NCBI GenBank assembly: GCA_902168255.1
Contig: CABHON010000001.1
Location: 186,001-250,000 of the forward strand
Direction of reading: 5' to 3'
Source: an uncultured Legionella sp.
GTDB taxonomy: Bacteria > Pseudomonadota > Gammaproteobacteria > Legionellales > Legionellaceae
DNA: 64,000 nucleotides
Shown piece by piece: positions 37,110 through 47,320 of this stretch. The notes under the pieces were generated by a model that was not told the DNA's origin, made no database searches, and saw only the letters and a program-made list of their open reading frames with translations. How positions within the stretch are numbered: position 1 is the stretch's first letter; each line of letters begins with the position of its first letter. The translations under genes were made by a program, and so were the position numbers.

Positions 37110-37130
37110 ATCCCGCCTCGCTTCGCGTAA
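37110..37130. repeat. Short GC-rich repeat copy (CCCGCCTCGCT core)
   Basis: TCCCGCCTCGCTTCGCG just after yciA has a partner at 38870-38888 (TCCCGCCTCGCTACGTGAG). On the opposite strand both read like the GCGTAGCGACGCGG core of the palindromic element at 34227-34333. They may be decayed pieces of the same dispersed repeat. Confidence 0.45.
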
Positions 37131-37214
37131 AATTGTAATCTACCAAACTTAAGCTATATTAGTAACGCTATTTTAATTAATTATTAGCAATATTCTTATA
37201 GAGGAGACAACTAA

Positions 37215-38721
<1,507 letters not shown>

Positions 38722-38787
38722 TTATGGAGATGTTAGAGCAAATCATGTACTGATCTGTCATTAAGCTAACATAGAATGCTTTAGTTT

Positions 38788-38830
38788 CCATTCCTTATAT
38801 TTCAGAATGGTTCCCCTTTATAAAAGGGGA
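38788..38830. terminator. Two adjacent hairpins between rpmA and obgE
   Basis: CCATTC/GAATGG (38788-38810) and TCCCCTTT/AAAGGGGA (38812-38830) are adjacent stems in the 220-base gap between rpmA and obgE. They could end or reduce read-through from rplU-rpmA or form the obgE leader. No gene is seen in this gap. Confidence 0.4.
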
Positions 38831-38869
38831 CGGGAAGATTCGTACAAAAAATTTTCTGTAGCCTAAAAA

Positions 38870-38888
38870 TTCCCGCCTCGCTACGTGA
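38870..38888. repeat. Second copy of the CCCGCCTCGCT repeat
   Basis: TCCCGCCTCGCTACGTGAG matches 37110-37130 over the first 12 bases. It is part of the rpmA-obgE gap next to short hairpins and is probably a decayed copy of the same intergenic repeat family. Confidence 0.45.
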
Positions 38889-38922
38889 GTTCCCCCTCTT
38901 TTACAAAGAGAGTCGTTCTTGA

Positions 38923-39219
38923 TTAACCAGCGTGTGTTTCTTCTGCCGCTGTAATATCTTGTATGTTAGGTACAATTTGTACATAAGTACGGTTAAACGC
39001 ACCTTTAACAACAAATTTTACAAAACCATCCATTGTTGCAAACAATGTATGATCTCTACCCATACCCACGTTTACACCTGGGTGGTATTGCGTACCGCGT
39101 TGACGAAGAATAATGGTGCCTGCTTGAATCAATTCACCACCAAAACGTTTTACGCCTAAATACTTAGGATTCGAATCGCGTCCGTTACGGGTACTCCCGC
39201 CTGCCTTCTTGTGAGCCAT
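38923..39219 (-). CDS. rpmA: 50S ribosomal protein L27
   Basis: L27 reaches the peptidyl-transferase centre of the 50S subunit. Its N-terminus [19 protein letters not shown] is fully typical, followed by [20 protein letters not shown]. The 98-residue length includes a short non-conserved tail after FVKFVVKG. It is the second gene of rplU-rpmA, 39 bases after rplU. It has no N-terminal extension of the Firmicutes cleavage type. Confidence 0.97.
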   Translation of the reverse strand: MAHKKAGGSTRNGRDSNPKYLGVKRFGGELIQAGTIILRQRGTQYHPGVNVGMGRDHTLFATMDGFVKFVVKGAFNRTYVQIVPNIQDITAAEETHAG

Positions 39220-39258
39220 TTTTTATCTACCTATATATAAATATATGATTTTAAAATA

Positions 39259-39573
39259 TTACGCTGCTTTAATAGCAGTAATTTTCACTTCTGTGTAATT
39301 TTGACGGTGTCCCATACGTTTCATATGATGTTTACGACGACGGAATTTCAGAATACGAATCTTTTTGTGTCGTCCATGGGACAATACTTCTGCATGCACA
39401 GAAGCATGACTAACGTGAGGTGTACCTACATGCACTTCTTCTCCATCAGCCACCATTAAAATTTCATCAAACTTAACCTCAGCACCTGTTTCCAAAGGTA
39501 AGGTTTCTAACTTGAGTACGTGGCCTACTTCTACTCTATATTGCTTGCCACCACTTTTTATCACCGCATACAT
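39259..39573 (-). CDS. rplU: 50S ribosomal protein L21
   Basis: L21 binds 23S rRNA in the large subunit. From ATG 39573 the protein starts [15 protein letters not shown], the canonical N-terminus, and is 104 residues long. An in-frame ATG at 39588 would add METIA, which the family lacks. [20 protein letters not shown] near residue 72 is the basic rRNA-binding stretch. It has a well-formed promoter sharing its -35 with rplY. Confidence 0.96.
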   Translation of the reverse strand: MYAVIKSGGKQYRVEVGHVLKLETLPLETGAEVKFDEILMVADGEEVHVGTPHVSHASVHAEVLSHGRHKKIRILKFRRRKHHMKRMGHRQNYTEVKITAIKAA

Positions 39574-39616
39574 GGCTATTGTCTCCAAAACGTCTAAAAT
39601 TTAAAGATGGACGCGG

Positions 39617-39668
39617 ATTATAATAAATAATCAAACTATTTGCAATGATCTTATTATCCCAGTATAAT
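39617..39668. promoter_or_regulatory. Divergent sigma-70 promoters sharing a palindromic -35 (rplU and rplY)
   Basis: TTGCAA at 39640-39645 is its own reverse complement. On the plus strand it is followed after exactly 17 bases by TATAAT (39663-39668), reading to rplY. On the minus strand it is followed after exactly 17 bases by TATAAT (plus-strand ATTATA at 39617-39622), reading to rplU-rpmA. Both -10 boxes are perfect consensus. A single -35 element would serve two opposite promoters. Confidence 0.75.
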
Positions 39669-39671
39669 TTT

Positions 39672-39691
39672 CGACCCTGGTTAACGGGTCG
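39672..39691 (+). promoter_or_regulatory. Hairpin at the 5' end of the rplY leader
   Basis: CGACCC and GGGTCG form a 6-bp GC-rich stem with an 8-base loop, starting 4 bases past the -10 box. It would lie at the very 5' end of the rplY mRNA. It may protect the transcript or act in control; no known ribosomal-protein leader motif is claimed. Confidence 0.4.
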
Positions 39692-39729
39692 CACGTTAGC
39701 CAATTAATAATACTGGAGTTAATTAAATT

Positions 39730-40404
39730 ATGTCAAAAACAATCGAATTAAATGCGGAACAGCGCAGTGACATAGGGAAAGGTGCGAGCCGCCGCCTACG
39801 TCGTTTAGAAAACAAAGTTCCTGGAATTATTTATGGTGCTCATAAAGATCCCCTAAATATTACTTTAGATGCTAACCAGCTCAAAAAAGTGATGGAACAT
39901 GAATCTTTTTATACAAGTATTGTACATGTCCACTTAGATGAAAAAGCAAAAAGCAGCGAAACTGTTTTAGTAAAAGCCATCCAGCGTCATCCGTACAAAA
40001 CACAAATTCTACACATTGATTTTCAGCGTGTTTCTGTGGATGATGTTATTGTTAAGAAAGTACCTTTACACTTTGTTAATGCATCACAATCCAATGCGGT
40101 TAAACATGGTGGATTGGTTTCACACATCATGGGTGAACTTGAAGTTGAATGTAAAGTAAAAGATTTACCCGAATTTATCGAAGTTGATCTTAGCCATTTA
40201 GAAATGGATCAAATTTTACATCTTTCAGAAGTTAAATTACCTAAACACGTTGAACTGACGGTTGATGTTAAAGATGAGTTACATAATCTTCCTGTTGCCA
40301 GCATTCATATGCCACGTGCAGTTGAAGAAGAAGTTGCTACTGAAACACCTGCAGCTGAAGTACCAACTGTATCTGAAACAGAAGGCACTACTAAAGCTGA
40401 ATAA
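39730..40404 (+). CDS. rplY: 50S ribosomal protein L25 (CTC form)
   Basis: L25 binds 5S rRNA. This is the long general-stress (CTC) form of 224 residues. The L25 domain is at about 1-95 (ELNAEQRSDIGKGASRRLRR, VPGIIYGAHKDPLNI). A second beta domain (HIMGELEVECKVKDLPEFIE, VDLSHLEMDQILHLSEVKLP) precedes an acidic Ala/Glu/Thr tail. It has a strong promoter and is followed by pth after 17 bases. Confidence 0.95.
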   Translation: MSKTIELNAEQRSDIGKGASRRLRRLENKVPGIIYGAHKDPLNITLDANQLKKVMEHESFYTSIVHVHLDEKAKSSETVLVKAIQRHPYKTQILHIDFQRVSVDDVIVKKVPLHFVNASQSNAVKHGGLVSHIMGELEVECKVKDLPEFIEVDLSHLEMDQILHLSEVKLPKHVELTVDVKDELHNLPVASIHMPRAVEEEVATETPAAEVPTVSETEGTTKAE

Positions 40405-40421
40405 TAAAGCTTGAGGAAATT

Positions 40422-41000
40422 GTGACAATCAAGCTAATCGTGGGCCTGGGAAATCCAGGTCCTACATATGAAAAAACCCGTCATAATGCTGGCGTGTGGT
40501 TTATTGAATACCTTGCTGGAACACATCACAGCACTTTTAAAACTGAAAAACATTTTCATAGTCTTATCACTTCCACTCAAATTGGCACTAAAACGTGTCA
40601 ACTCGCTTATCCTACTACGTTTATGAATCACAGTGGCCGTGCAGTACAAGCCATTGCTCATTTTTATCAGTATAAGCCAGAAGAAATCCTGGTCGTTCAT
40701 GATGAACTTGATCTACCTGCTGGCATCGTACGTTTAAAATTAGGTGGCGGGCATGGAGGGCATAACGGCCTTCGCGATATTATTCAAGCATTAGGGAGTA
40801 ATAATTTCTATCGTCTTCGATTGGGTATTGGCCATCCCGGACAAAAGGAACAAGTGTTACATTATGTTCTGGGCACCCCTTCTCGTTCAGATAGAGATGC
40901 CATTGATAATGCCATTGCCGAAGCAACACGCGTAATAGAACAAGTCATTAGCGGCAATGCCCAAAAGGCTATGACTGATTTACACACTACAAATATTTAA
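40422..41000 (+). CDS. pth: Peptidyl-tRNA hydrolase
   Basis: Pth recycles tRNA from dropped-off peptidyl-tRNA. The 192-residue protein begins at GTG 40422 behind GAGGAAAT. The N-terminal IKLIVGLGNPGPTYEKTRHN (catalytic His with Asn), PTTFMNHSG and VVHDELDLPAG (catalytic Asp) are all present, as is GGGHGGHNGLRDI. It sits between rplY and ychF, as in many gammaproteobacteria. Confidence 0.96.
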   Translation: MTIKLIVGLGNPGPTYEKTRHNAGVWFIEYLAGTHHSTFKTEKHFHSLITSTQIGTKTCQLAYPTTFMNHSGRAVQAIAHFYQYKPEEILVVHDELDLPAGIVRLKLGGGHGGHNGLRDIIQALGSNNFYRLRLGIGHPGQKEQVLHYVLGTPSRSDRDAIDNAIAEATRVIEQVISGNAQKAMTDLHTTNI

Positions 41001-41015
41001 TATTGAGGAATAATA

Positions 41016-42107
41016 ATGGGATTCAAATGCGGGATTGTCGGCTTACCGAATGTAGGAAAATCAACTTTATTTAATGCGTTAACACAAGCCGGTGTTGAAG
41101 CGGCTAATTATCCTTTCTGTACTATCGAGCCCAATGTAGGCATGGTAACAGTGCCTGATTTTCGACTCGACAAATTGGCAGAAATCGTTAAACCACAACG
41201 TGTCGTTCCCACTACGATGCAATTTGTCGACATTGCTGGATTAGTAAAAGGTGCGTCCCAAGGCCAAGGGCTTGGCAATCAATTTTTAGCCCACATTCGA
41301 GAAACTGAAGCAATTATTCATGTTGTTCGATGCTTTGATAATGGCGATGTCATTCACGTTGACGGCCACGTCGATCCGATTCGGGATATAGAAATTATTA
41401 ATACTGAATTGGCGTTAGCAGATTTAGAATCTATTGAGCGCATGTTACTTAAAGCGCAAAAATCAAGCAAAAGCGGGGATAAAGCCTCTCTTTTTGAAAA
41501 AGAAGTACTGGAGAAAATCAAAGCTACATTGGATCAAGGTAAATGGATTAAAAACCTAGAATTAGACGAAAAAGAGCAAGAAGTCATTAAAAACTATGCG
41601 TTATTAACCGCCAAACCCGTCGTTTATATTGCCAATGTGAATGAAGATGGCTTTGAAAATAATCCTTACCTTGAAAAAGTAGAAGCACTGGCTCGCACTG
41701 AAAACGCGAAAGTTGTACCTGTTTGTGCCGCCATTGAATCAGAAATTGCTGCTCTTGATAAATCTGAGCAAAAAGATTTTCTTGAGTCATTAGGCTTAGA
41801 AGAACCCGGTTTAAACCGTTTAATTCGTGCAGGGTATGCCTTACTTAACCTTGAAACCTATTTTACTGCAGGCGTAAAAGAGGTACGGGCCTGGACTTTC
41901 CACAAAGGAGCTTCAGCACCACAAGCAGCAGGCGTTATTCATACAGACTTTGAAAAAGGGTTTATTCGGGCTGAAGTGATTGCCTACCAAGACTTTGTGA
42001 CCTATAAAGGCGAGCAAGGTGCCAAAGAAGCAGGCAAACTACGCGTTGAAGGAAAAAGCTATATCGTTCAAGATGGCGATGTGATGCATTTTCTATTTAA
42101 TGTTTAA
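41016..42107 (+). CDS. ychF: Redox-regulated ATPase YchF (OLA1 family)
   Basis: YchF is an Obg-related NTPase that prefers ATP and binds ribosomes. Motifs are [15 protein letters not shown] (residues 8-22), [20 protein letters not shown] near 70, and a C-terminal TGS domain ([19 protein letters not shown], ending [11 protein letters not shown]). The 363 residues equal the family length. It is 15 bases after pth and the last gene of rplY-pth-ychF. Confidence 0.96.
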   Translation: MGFKCGIVGLPNVGKSTLFNALTQAGVEAANYPFCTIEPNVGMVTVPDFRLDKLAEIVKPQRVVPTTMQFVDIAGLVKGASQGQGLGNQFLAHIRETEAIIHVVRCFDNGDVIHVDGHVDPIRDIEIINTELALADLESIERMLLKAQKSSKSGDKASLFEKEVLEKIKATLDQGKWIKNLELDEKEQEVIKNYALLTAKPVVYIANVNEDGFENNPYLEKVEALARTENAKVVPVCAAIESEIAALDKSEQKDFLESLGLEEPGLNRLIRAGYALLNLETYFTAGVKEVRAWTFHKGASAPQAAGVIHTDFEKGFIRAEVIAYQDFVTYKGEQGAKEAGKLRVEGKSYIVQDGDVMHFLFNV

Positions 42108-42118
42108 AGTGTGTAACC

Positions 42119-43039
42119 TTATTCTCCCATAATAGGCTCACAATGCTCACATTCAGGGTTATCACAGGTATGATGAAGAAAAGATTTATCTTTAAATGTA
42201 TCATACAACATCTTATGAGGGACTTCATGATTTGGACTGGAGTCCACACGATCAGAAGATGTCCGTGGCAAAACAACTTCTTTTTTCACAAAAGGAGCAA
42301 ACAAAGCTCGTGGTAATCCTGCCTGATGAACAAGTTCTGCTGGCGGCTGATAGCACCCTGATTGATTATTGAAACTCACTAACTCACCAAGTATATTAAA
42401 TATCGCTTCTCCTGCAAAGAGAACCGATTCTCCCTCTGCCACTATATAATGGCTTGTTGTGCCATTGGTTGATTTGCTGACACGCATTTCTCCCGATTGC
42501 ATTCGCAAAAAAGTATACATAGCAGGTTTAGGTAATTCACCGTCTCCCTCTAAGTGCATAGGATCATATATTCTCCATTCACCCCTGTGATTTGCACGTA
42601 ATACTTGATACGTTTTCATACCAATATTTTTTGCTTTCTCAAGGATTTTTTTTTGTGAATTGCCTACTGCTTCCTCCTTTACATTAAGTAAAGTGAGCTC
42701 TTTATAAGTATTTAAAGGAGGCAAAGTGAGAGTTGGACGTCTAATATTTACATCTGCTTTCCATGTGTCTTTTTGACCTCGAGATAATATTTGGGCGCCA
42801 TTATTCTCTCTATATTTTGCTTCTTCATTCACCCAAGTTGGCTTTGAATGCTGGACATTTAAAGGAGGTAAAATGGGTTTGGAACCAATAATATTTAGAG
42901 GAGAATGGGTTAATTGGTTTAAAATATCAGTATCAGAAGTAGTTGTAGACATTCTCGGGGATTTTGTATGAGAAGGAGTTAAGTTTTGTTTTTCTGTTAG
43001 TACACGGGGTAATTTTGGTAACATTCTGTCTCCTACCAA
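42119..43039 (-). CDS. Unrecognised protein with proline-rich repeats (306 aa)
   Basis: No family is recognised. The N-terminal third is Pro/Ser/Thr-rich and probably unstructured. It has two related motifs, SKPILPPLN and RRPTLTLPPLN. A compact middle part (about 140-240) contains MKTYQVLRANHRGEWRIYDP and SHYIVAEGESVLFAGEA. The C-terminus carries clustered Cys and His (HHTCDNPECEHCEP) that could bind a metal. There is no signal peptide or membrane helix. Start may be residue 1 or the Met at residue 6. It is monocistronic between ychF and the amidotransferase. Unstructured N-terminus plus small domain fits a secreted effector, which is only inference. Confidence 0.6.
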   Translation of the reverse strand: MVGDRMLPKLPRVLTEKQNLTPSHTKSPRMSTTTSDTDILNQLTHSPLNIIGSKPILPPLNVQHSKPTWVNEEAKYRENNGAQILSRGQKDTWKADVNIRRPTLTLPPLNTYKELTLLNVKEEAVGNSQKKILEKAKNIGMKTYQVLRANHRGEWRIYDPMHLEGDGELPKPAMYTFLRMQSGEMRVSKSTNGTTSHYIVAEGESVLFAGEAIFNILGELVSFNNQSGCYQPPAELVHQAGLPRALFAPFVKKEVVLPRTSSDRVDSSPNHEVPHKMLYDTFKDKSFLHHTCDNPECEHCEPIMGE

Positions 43040-43298
43040 ATAAACTAAAGTTGATGTACCGAGTATAAATCTTAATTGAAAAGTAATTCAACTGTAGGTT
43101 TACATTCAAGGGGCGGATATAAGACCCGTCACCAACACAACCATTATTTATTAAAGCGACATCTTGTAAATATTTGCAAATATGAGCATCGTATCCAACT
43201 ATAATTTACGATTATGAAAATGGATTGGAAACACGCTTCTAAACATATTTCTATAGATATGTTACTATCGAAGGATGAAGTAGAAATAGGAGAACAAA

Positions 43299-44147
43299 AT
43301 GTGCCGGTTTATAGCTTATGTTGGAGAACCTATTTGTATAAATGAAATTATTAGTAAACCTCAAGACTCTTTAATTAAACAAAGCCAACATGCATTAGAA
43401 TCCGATGTACGTGTCAATGGGGATGGGTTTGGCCTCGGTTGGTATCATCACCGTGTTTCAGAAATCCCTGCTGTATATGTTTCTGTATTACCAGCTTGGA
43501 ACGATTTAAATTTAAAACGTATTTCACATCAATTTGTTGCTTCTTGTTTTTTTGCCCATGTAAGGGCTGCTGATGTATATGGCGTCAGTCCCTATAATTG
43601 CCACCCCTTTATCGCGAGCAAATACCTCTTTATGCACAATGGCAATATTGCCGGGTTTAATCATATTAAATTAGAATTGTTTAACTTGATTAAAAAAGAA
43701 TATTTTTTAAATATTCTCGGTCAAACCGATTCCGAAACTTTTTTTGCCCTGTGGATGACTTATTTTTCTGATACCGCAGGTGATATGGCGGGAATGCAAG
43801 ACGCCTGGCGGAAATCGCTGAAAACTATTAATGATTTACAAAATGAATATGACATTCAAGAACCTACTTATATCAACTCAGTTATCACGGATGGTACCCA
43901 AATGATTGGTGTCCGTTATGCCCATCAAAGCAACGACTTTCTTTCTTTGCATTATCTGGCTGGTGATTCCTTTGGATGGAATGGTGCGGAATTTCATATG
44001 AAACCTCCTTCAGAAAAACACCGCTATCCTTCTGTCATTCTCTCTTCAGAACGGATTACGGTCTTTAAACGAGAGTGGAAAACTATTCCTGGTCAACATT
44101 TTTTTATTCTTAACCAGGATAAAACTATTCAAATTGAGCCTATTTAA
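43299..44147 (+). CDS. Class II glutamine amidotransferase (YafJ-like)
   Basis: This 282-residue Ntn-type glutamine amidotransferase starts MCRFIAYVGEPI, so Cys2 becomes the catalytic N-terminal nucleophile. GDGFGLGWYH, FFAHVRAADVYGVSPYNCHP and FMHNGNIAGF are the glutaminase pocket motifs. The YafJ/EgtC/DUG3 group hydrolyses gamma-glutamyl amides. No ergothioneine genes are nearby, so YafJ-like is the safer name. It has a strong ribosome-binding site (AGGAG). Confidence 0.88.
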   Translation: MCRFIAYVGEPICINEIISKPQDSLIKQSQHALESDVRVNGDGFGLGWYHHRVSEIPAVYVSVLPAWNDLNLKRISHQFVASCFFAHVRAADVYGVSPYNCHPFIASKYLFMHNGNIAGFNHIKLELFNLIKKEYFLNILGQTDSETFFALWMTYFSDTAGDMAGMQDAWRKSLKTINDLQNEYDIQEPTYINSVITDGTQMIGVRYAHQSNDFLSLHYLAGDSFGWNGAEFHMKPPSEKHRYPSVILSSERITVFKREWKTIPGQHFFILNQDKTIQIEPI

Positions 44148-44175
44148 TGATCGGATTAGGTTTGGTCTGTGGGTA

Positions 44176-44862
44176 ATGAAAAGAAAAGCATTATGGAAAT
44201 TTCTAATTTATCTTTTGGCATGTATGATGATAAAAAATATCCATGCAACCACCAGTACAGGTAAAAGTTGGTCAACTTTTACGGTTAATGGTACAAAAGG
44301 AAACCTTCTTTATTATGTAGAACCCCAATTACGTTTAATTGATAGAAATGGTGATCCCTATGATATTAACCAATTCTTATTTAATATGGGAGTTGGACGT
44401 CCTGTTTCATCCCAATGGCAACTTTGGATAGGCCAAACGTTTGCCACTAACTCACAAGATGCGGATCCTGGTGATTATGAAGAATATCGTTTATGGCAAC
44501 AGGCTGTATGGAGCAATGTATATAACAATATGATGGTTATTTCTCGCTCTCGACTTGAAGAACGTCGCTCATTTGATTATACCGAATTAGCCTGTCGCTT
44601 CAGGGAAAGAATTATAACCAGTTTCCCCTTAACTCATTTTATTTCCTTAGAATTAAGTGATGAATTTTTCTTCAATTTAAATCATGCGAATTGGATTGCA
44701 ACAAATACATTCGACCAAAATCGTGCCTATATCGGCCTGGCACAAAAGATATCTGATTCTTGGGCTTTTGGAATAGGATATATGAATCAATATTTAACGA
44801 CTTCTCCTTCGCAACTCGATAATGTTTTAGTATTAAATGTGCGTTTCAATATGAATGATTAA
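44176..44862 (+). CDS. DUF2490 family outer-membrane beta-barrel-like protein
   Basis: From ATG 44176 the protein is 228 residues, with a signal peptide (KFLIYLLACMMIKNIHA). The remainder shows alternating strands typical of DUF2490 (YYVEPQLRLIDRNGDPYDIN, SQWQLWIGQTFA, NNMMVISRSRLEERRSF, WAFGIGYMNQYL), which suggests an outer-membrane barrel. It ends in FNMND, and its stop interlocks with that of the MATE gene. A start at 44134, overlapping the amidotransferase gene, is possible but would spoil the signal peptide. Function is unknown. Confidence 0.8.
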   Translation: MKRKALWKFLIYLLACMMIKNIHATTSTGKSWSTFTVNGTKGNLLYYVEPQLRLIDRNGDPYDINQFLFNMGVGRPVSSQWQLWIGQTFATNSQDADPGDYEEYRLWQQAVWSNVYNNMMVISRSRLEERRSFDYTELACRFRERIITSFPLTHFISLELSDEFFFNLNHANWIATNTFDQNRAYIGLAQKISDSWAFGIGYMNQYLTTSPSQLDNVLVLNVRFNMND

Positions 44863-46217
44863 TGAGTTTTATAAATTGAAACCTTATATATTGCTTTAAA
44901 TCGCTGATAATAAAACCATAGACTAATTGCCGCTATAATATAACCTATTGAAAAACCAATACGAAGGGCTATAGGGCCTCCTTTAAAGAAAATGCCCATC
45001 AAATAGCATAGTGGTAGACTAATTAACCACAGGCTCACATTCCCAATAATCATCGGGGCTTTAACATTTTTAAGGCCTCTTAATGTACCTGTTAATACAT
45101 TTTTCACTCCATCAAAAAATATAGTGGGTATGGCAATTACTAAAAACCAATACGTTAAATGTATCAAAGGAGCATTATTCGGATCATTCACCTTAATAAA
45201 AAGCGACATTAACTCCGAAGGCTTTAAAGCATACAGGATAATACATAGAAACAATATTAGGGAAACAATCCAAAAAGCAGCAGTGGTGTAGGAATCTATA
45301 GTATTGAATTCTTTACGGCCAACTGCTTCACTCACCCGAATTGACAATGCTTGCGAGACACCCAAAATTATCATAATCAAAAAAATCATGTATTGGGCAA
45401 CAATTTGAGAACTGGCCAAGGCAACATTTCCTAAATATCCTAATAAAAACGTTGCAGCGCTAATAGCCGCTAATTCACCCAAAAACTGCAACCCGACATG
45501 GACACCCATATTAAAAACCTGAACTATTTTTTGCCAATCCCAAACGTTGATTTTTAATTGAAAGTAAGACCAAATGAAGCTAAAGCGCATATAAATAACA
45601 CTGGCAATTAACATAAAAACTTGAGCCGCTAATAACCCCAATGCTGCGCCGCCTAAGCCAAGATGATAGTGTCCTAAAATCAATTCATAACAAAAATACA
45701 ACGTAATCGGTAACCGAATACCAAGAATAATCGTGGCAATGAAGGGTTTTCCTACGCCATTATACATTTGGGCAATAGCTGCCCCTAAAAGCAATGGGAT
45801 CATGCCATAGGCTGAATAATGAAAATATGTACTGGTATAATCCACCAGTTCATGAGGCTCGCCGATGAATAATAAGAATTTATCCATATCCCACATCAAT
45901 ACCATTCCCACGAGTCCTAACAAAATAGCGAGCCAAACACTATTCCACATTATACTGCCTACCTCATGTCTATCTTCACCGGCATGATGTTGCCCAATCA
46001 AAATACTTGTAGAATAAAGACAGGAATTTAAAAAAGCGCTTAGTGTAATATTGCACGTGTTTGCAATGGCAAAAGCAGCGAGTTCGGTTTTACCTAGGTG
46101 CGAGAGCATCATGGTGACAAAAAACAACACAGCCATTGCCAATAAATTGGTGGTGCAAATAGGGAGCGCGTATTGGACTATTTTTCCCATTCGCTGAAAA
46201 AGCAAAGTGTGTTTCAT
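44859..46217 (-). CDS. MATE family multidrug efflux transporter
   Basis: This 452-residue inner-membrane protein has about 12 hydrophobic helices. The first half contains IVQYALPICTTNLLAMAVLF and IGQHHAGEDRHEVG. The second half contains GLQFLGELAAISAATFLLGY and GVSQALSIRVSEAVGRKEF, the NorM-type repeat pair. Such transporters export cationic drugs by Na+ or H+ antiport. The gene is convergent with the DUF2490 gene, with the stops overlapping by 3-4 bases. It is 26 bases downstream of the DUF2807 gene and may be co-transcribed with it. Confidence 0.9.
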   Translation of the reverse strand: MKHTLLFQRMGKIVQYALPICTTNLLAMAVLFFVTMMLSHLGKTELAAFAIANTCNITLSAFLNSCLYSTSILIGQHHAGEDRHEVGSIMWNSVWLAILLGLVGMVLMWDMDKFLLFIGEPHELVDYTSTYFHYSAYGMIPLLLGAAIAQMYNGVGKPFIATIILGIRLPITLYFCYELILGHYHLGLGGAALGLLAAQVFMLIASVIYMRFSFIWSYFQLKINVWDWQKIVQVFNMGVHVGLQFLGELAAISAATFLLGYLGNVALASSQIVAQYMIFLIMIILGVSQALSIRVSEAVGRKEFNTIDSYTTAAFWIVSLILFLCIILYALKPSELMSLFIKVNDPNNAPLIHLTYWFLVIAIPTIFFDGVKNVLTGTLRGLKNVKAPMIIGNVSLWLISLPLCYLMGIFFKGGPIALRIGFSIGYIIAAISLWFYYQRFKAIYKVSIYKTH

Positions 46218-46243
46218 TATCTACATTATCTAAAAGGTATTCA

Positions 46244-47185
46244 TTAATGATCATGCATGTCTAAGACAGCACCATTTCTTCCCATAAAATCGGCTTTATA
46301 AGGAGGCTTTCCATAGAAGCTGATTGTACTATCATCATTCGCCAATACCGCTTGTGACTTGAGGAATTGTACATCTGCAACCGATTTATCGTATGTTTTG
46401 GCATAACCGACGATGGTACGTAAATAACGACCGTTAAAATAAGCAGAATCTTGTAAATGCAGCATTAAATGATTAACCACGCCAGCTAATTCAACTGAAG
46501 TAGAACCAGCTTGCCTCACCTGCAATTTATTACTATCGACCCAATATAAACGTAAACGGCCATTCCCTGTGGCATCCAATGTTTGTAAGTTCACAACTCC
46601 CGATAAATCCACTGAAGGATTTCCACTCATTTGAATGGATAAAAAGTCGCTATCAATCCCTTGAATTTGATTCACTCCACTTCCACTCACCGAAAGACGA
46701 TTTATACCAAGTTTGCCACTTAAGAAGACAGTACCTGAATGATTTAAATCAAGGTTTAAATAGGGAGCATCGAGATTCTTTGCTTGAAGATGGCCTGTAT
46801 AATTTTTTAGGGTTAAATCATTTAAATAACGAGTATAAATCTCCGCATGAACCTTGGCAGGGCCCTTGTTAGACACAAACCATTGCGGTGCTTGGTTGAT
46901 AGTTACGGTATCATTTTTTTCTATTACTTGAATTTGCTTAATGGCTTCCATATCCCCAGTTAACACAACTTGAGAAGATGGCGAGTTTGTGATTATATCT
47001 ACATCAATATTTCCTGAAAGCACTATGCCCGTAAAATATCCTAATTGTTTTGTCACAGGTCCATTTGGGTTAAAAGGACTTTCTGCTGATGGAAACGGAT
47101 CTCCCGGTGGTGGAAGGTAGCCTGCTTGAGCAACAGAAAGACTAAAAAAACTTAAACAAATGAGTGCTAAACACTGTTTTAACAT
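46244..47185 (-). CDS. DUF2807 (GIN-domain) secreted protein
   Basis: From ATG 47185 the protein is 313 residues, with a signal peptide (CLALICLSFFSLSVAQA). It is followed by right-handed repeat-rich sequence typical of the GIN/DUF2807 group: GIVLSGNIDVDIIT, VVLTGDMEAIKQIQV, LNDLTLKNYTGHLQ, LSVSGSGVNQIQGID, SIQMSGNPSVDLSG. The family is thought to be periplasmic or surface, possibly adhesive; its role is not established. The frame can extend to a TTG at 47209 but that would place residues before the signal peptide. Confidence 0.8.
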   Translation of the reverse strand: MLKQCLALICLSFFSLSVAQAGYLPPPGDPFPSAESPFNPNGPVTKQLGYFTGIVLSGNIDVDIITNSPSSQVVLTGDMEAIKQIQVIEKNDTVTINQAPQWFVSNKGPAKVHAEIYTRYLNDLTLKNYTGHLQAKNLDAPYLNLDLNHSGTVFLSGKLGINRLSVSGSGVNQIQGIDSDFLSIQMSGNPSVDLSGVVNLQTLDATGNGRLRLYWVDSNKLQVRQAGSTSVELAGVVNHLMLHLQDSAYFNGRYLRTIVGYAKTYDKSVADVQFLKSQAVLANDDSTISFYGKPPYKADFMGRNGAVLDMHDH

Positions 47186-47320
47186 AGGAAATAATCCAAA
47201 GTAAGCCAATAAACTGTCTATACATTAAAACAACTACGAAAAATAAGCAAACTCTCTCGTACTTAAGCCTAATATATGCTTTAATTAACATTATTAAAAA
47301 GATGATAATTAAGGTAGAAG

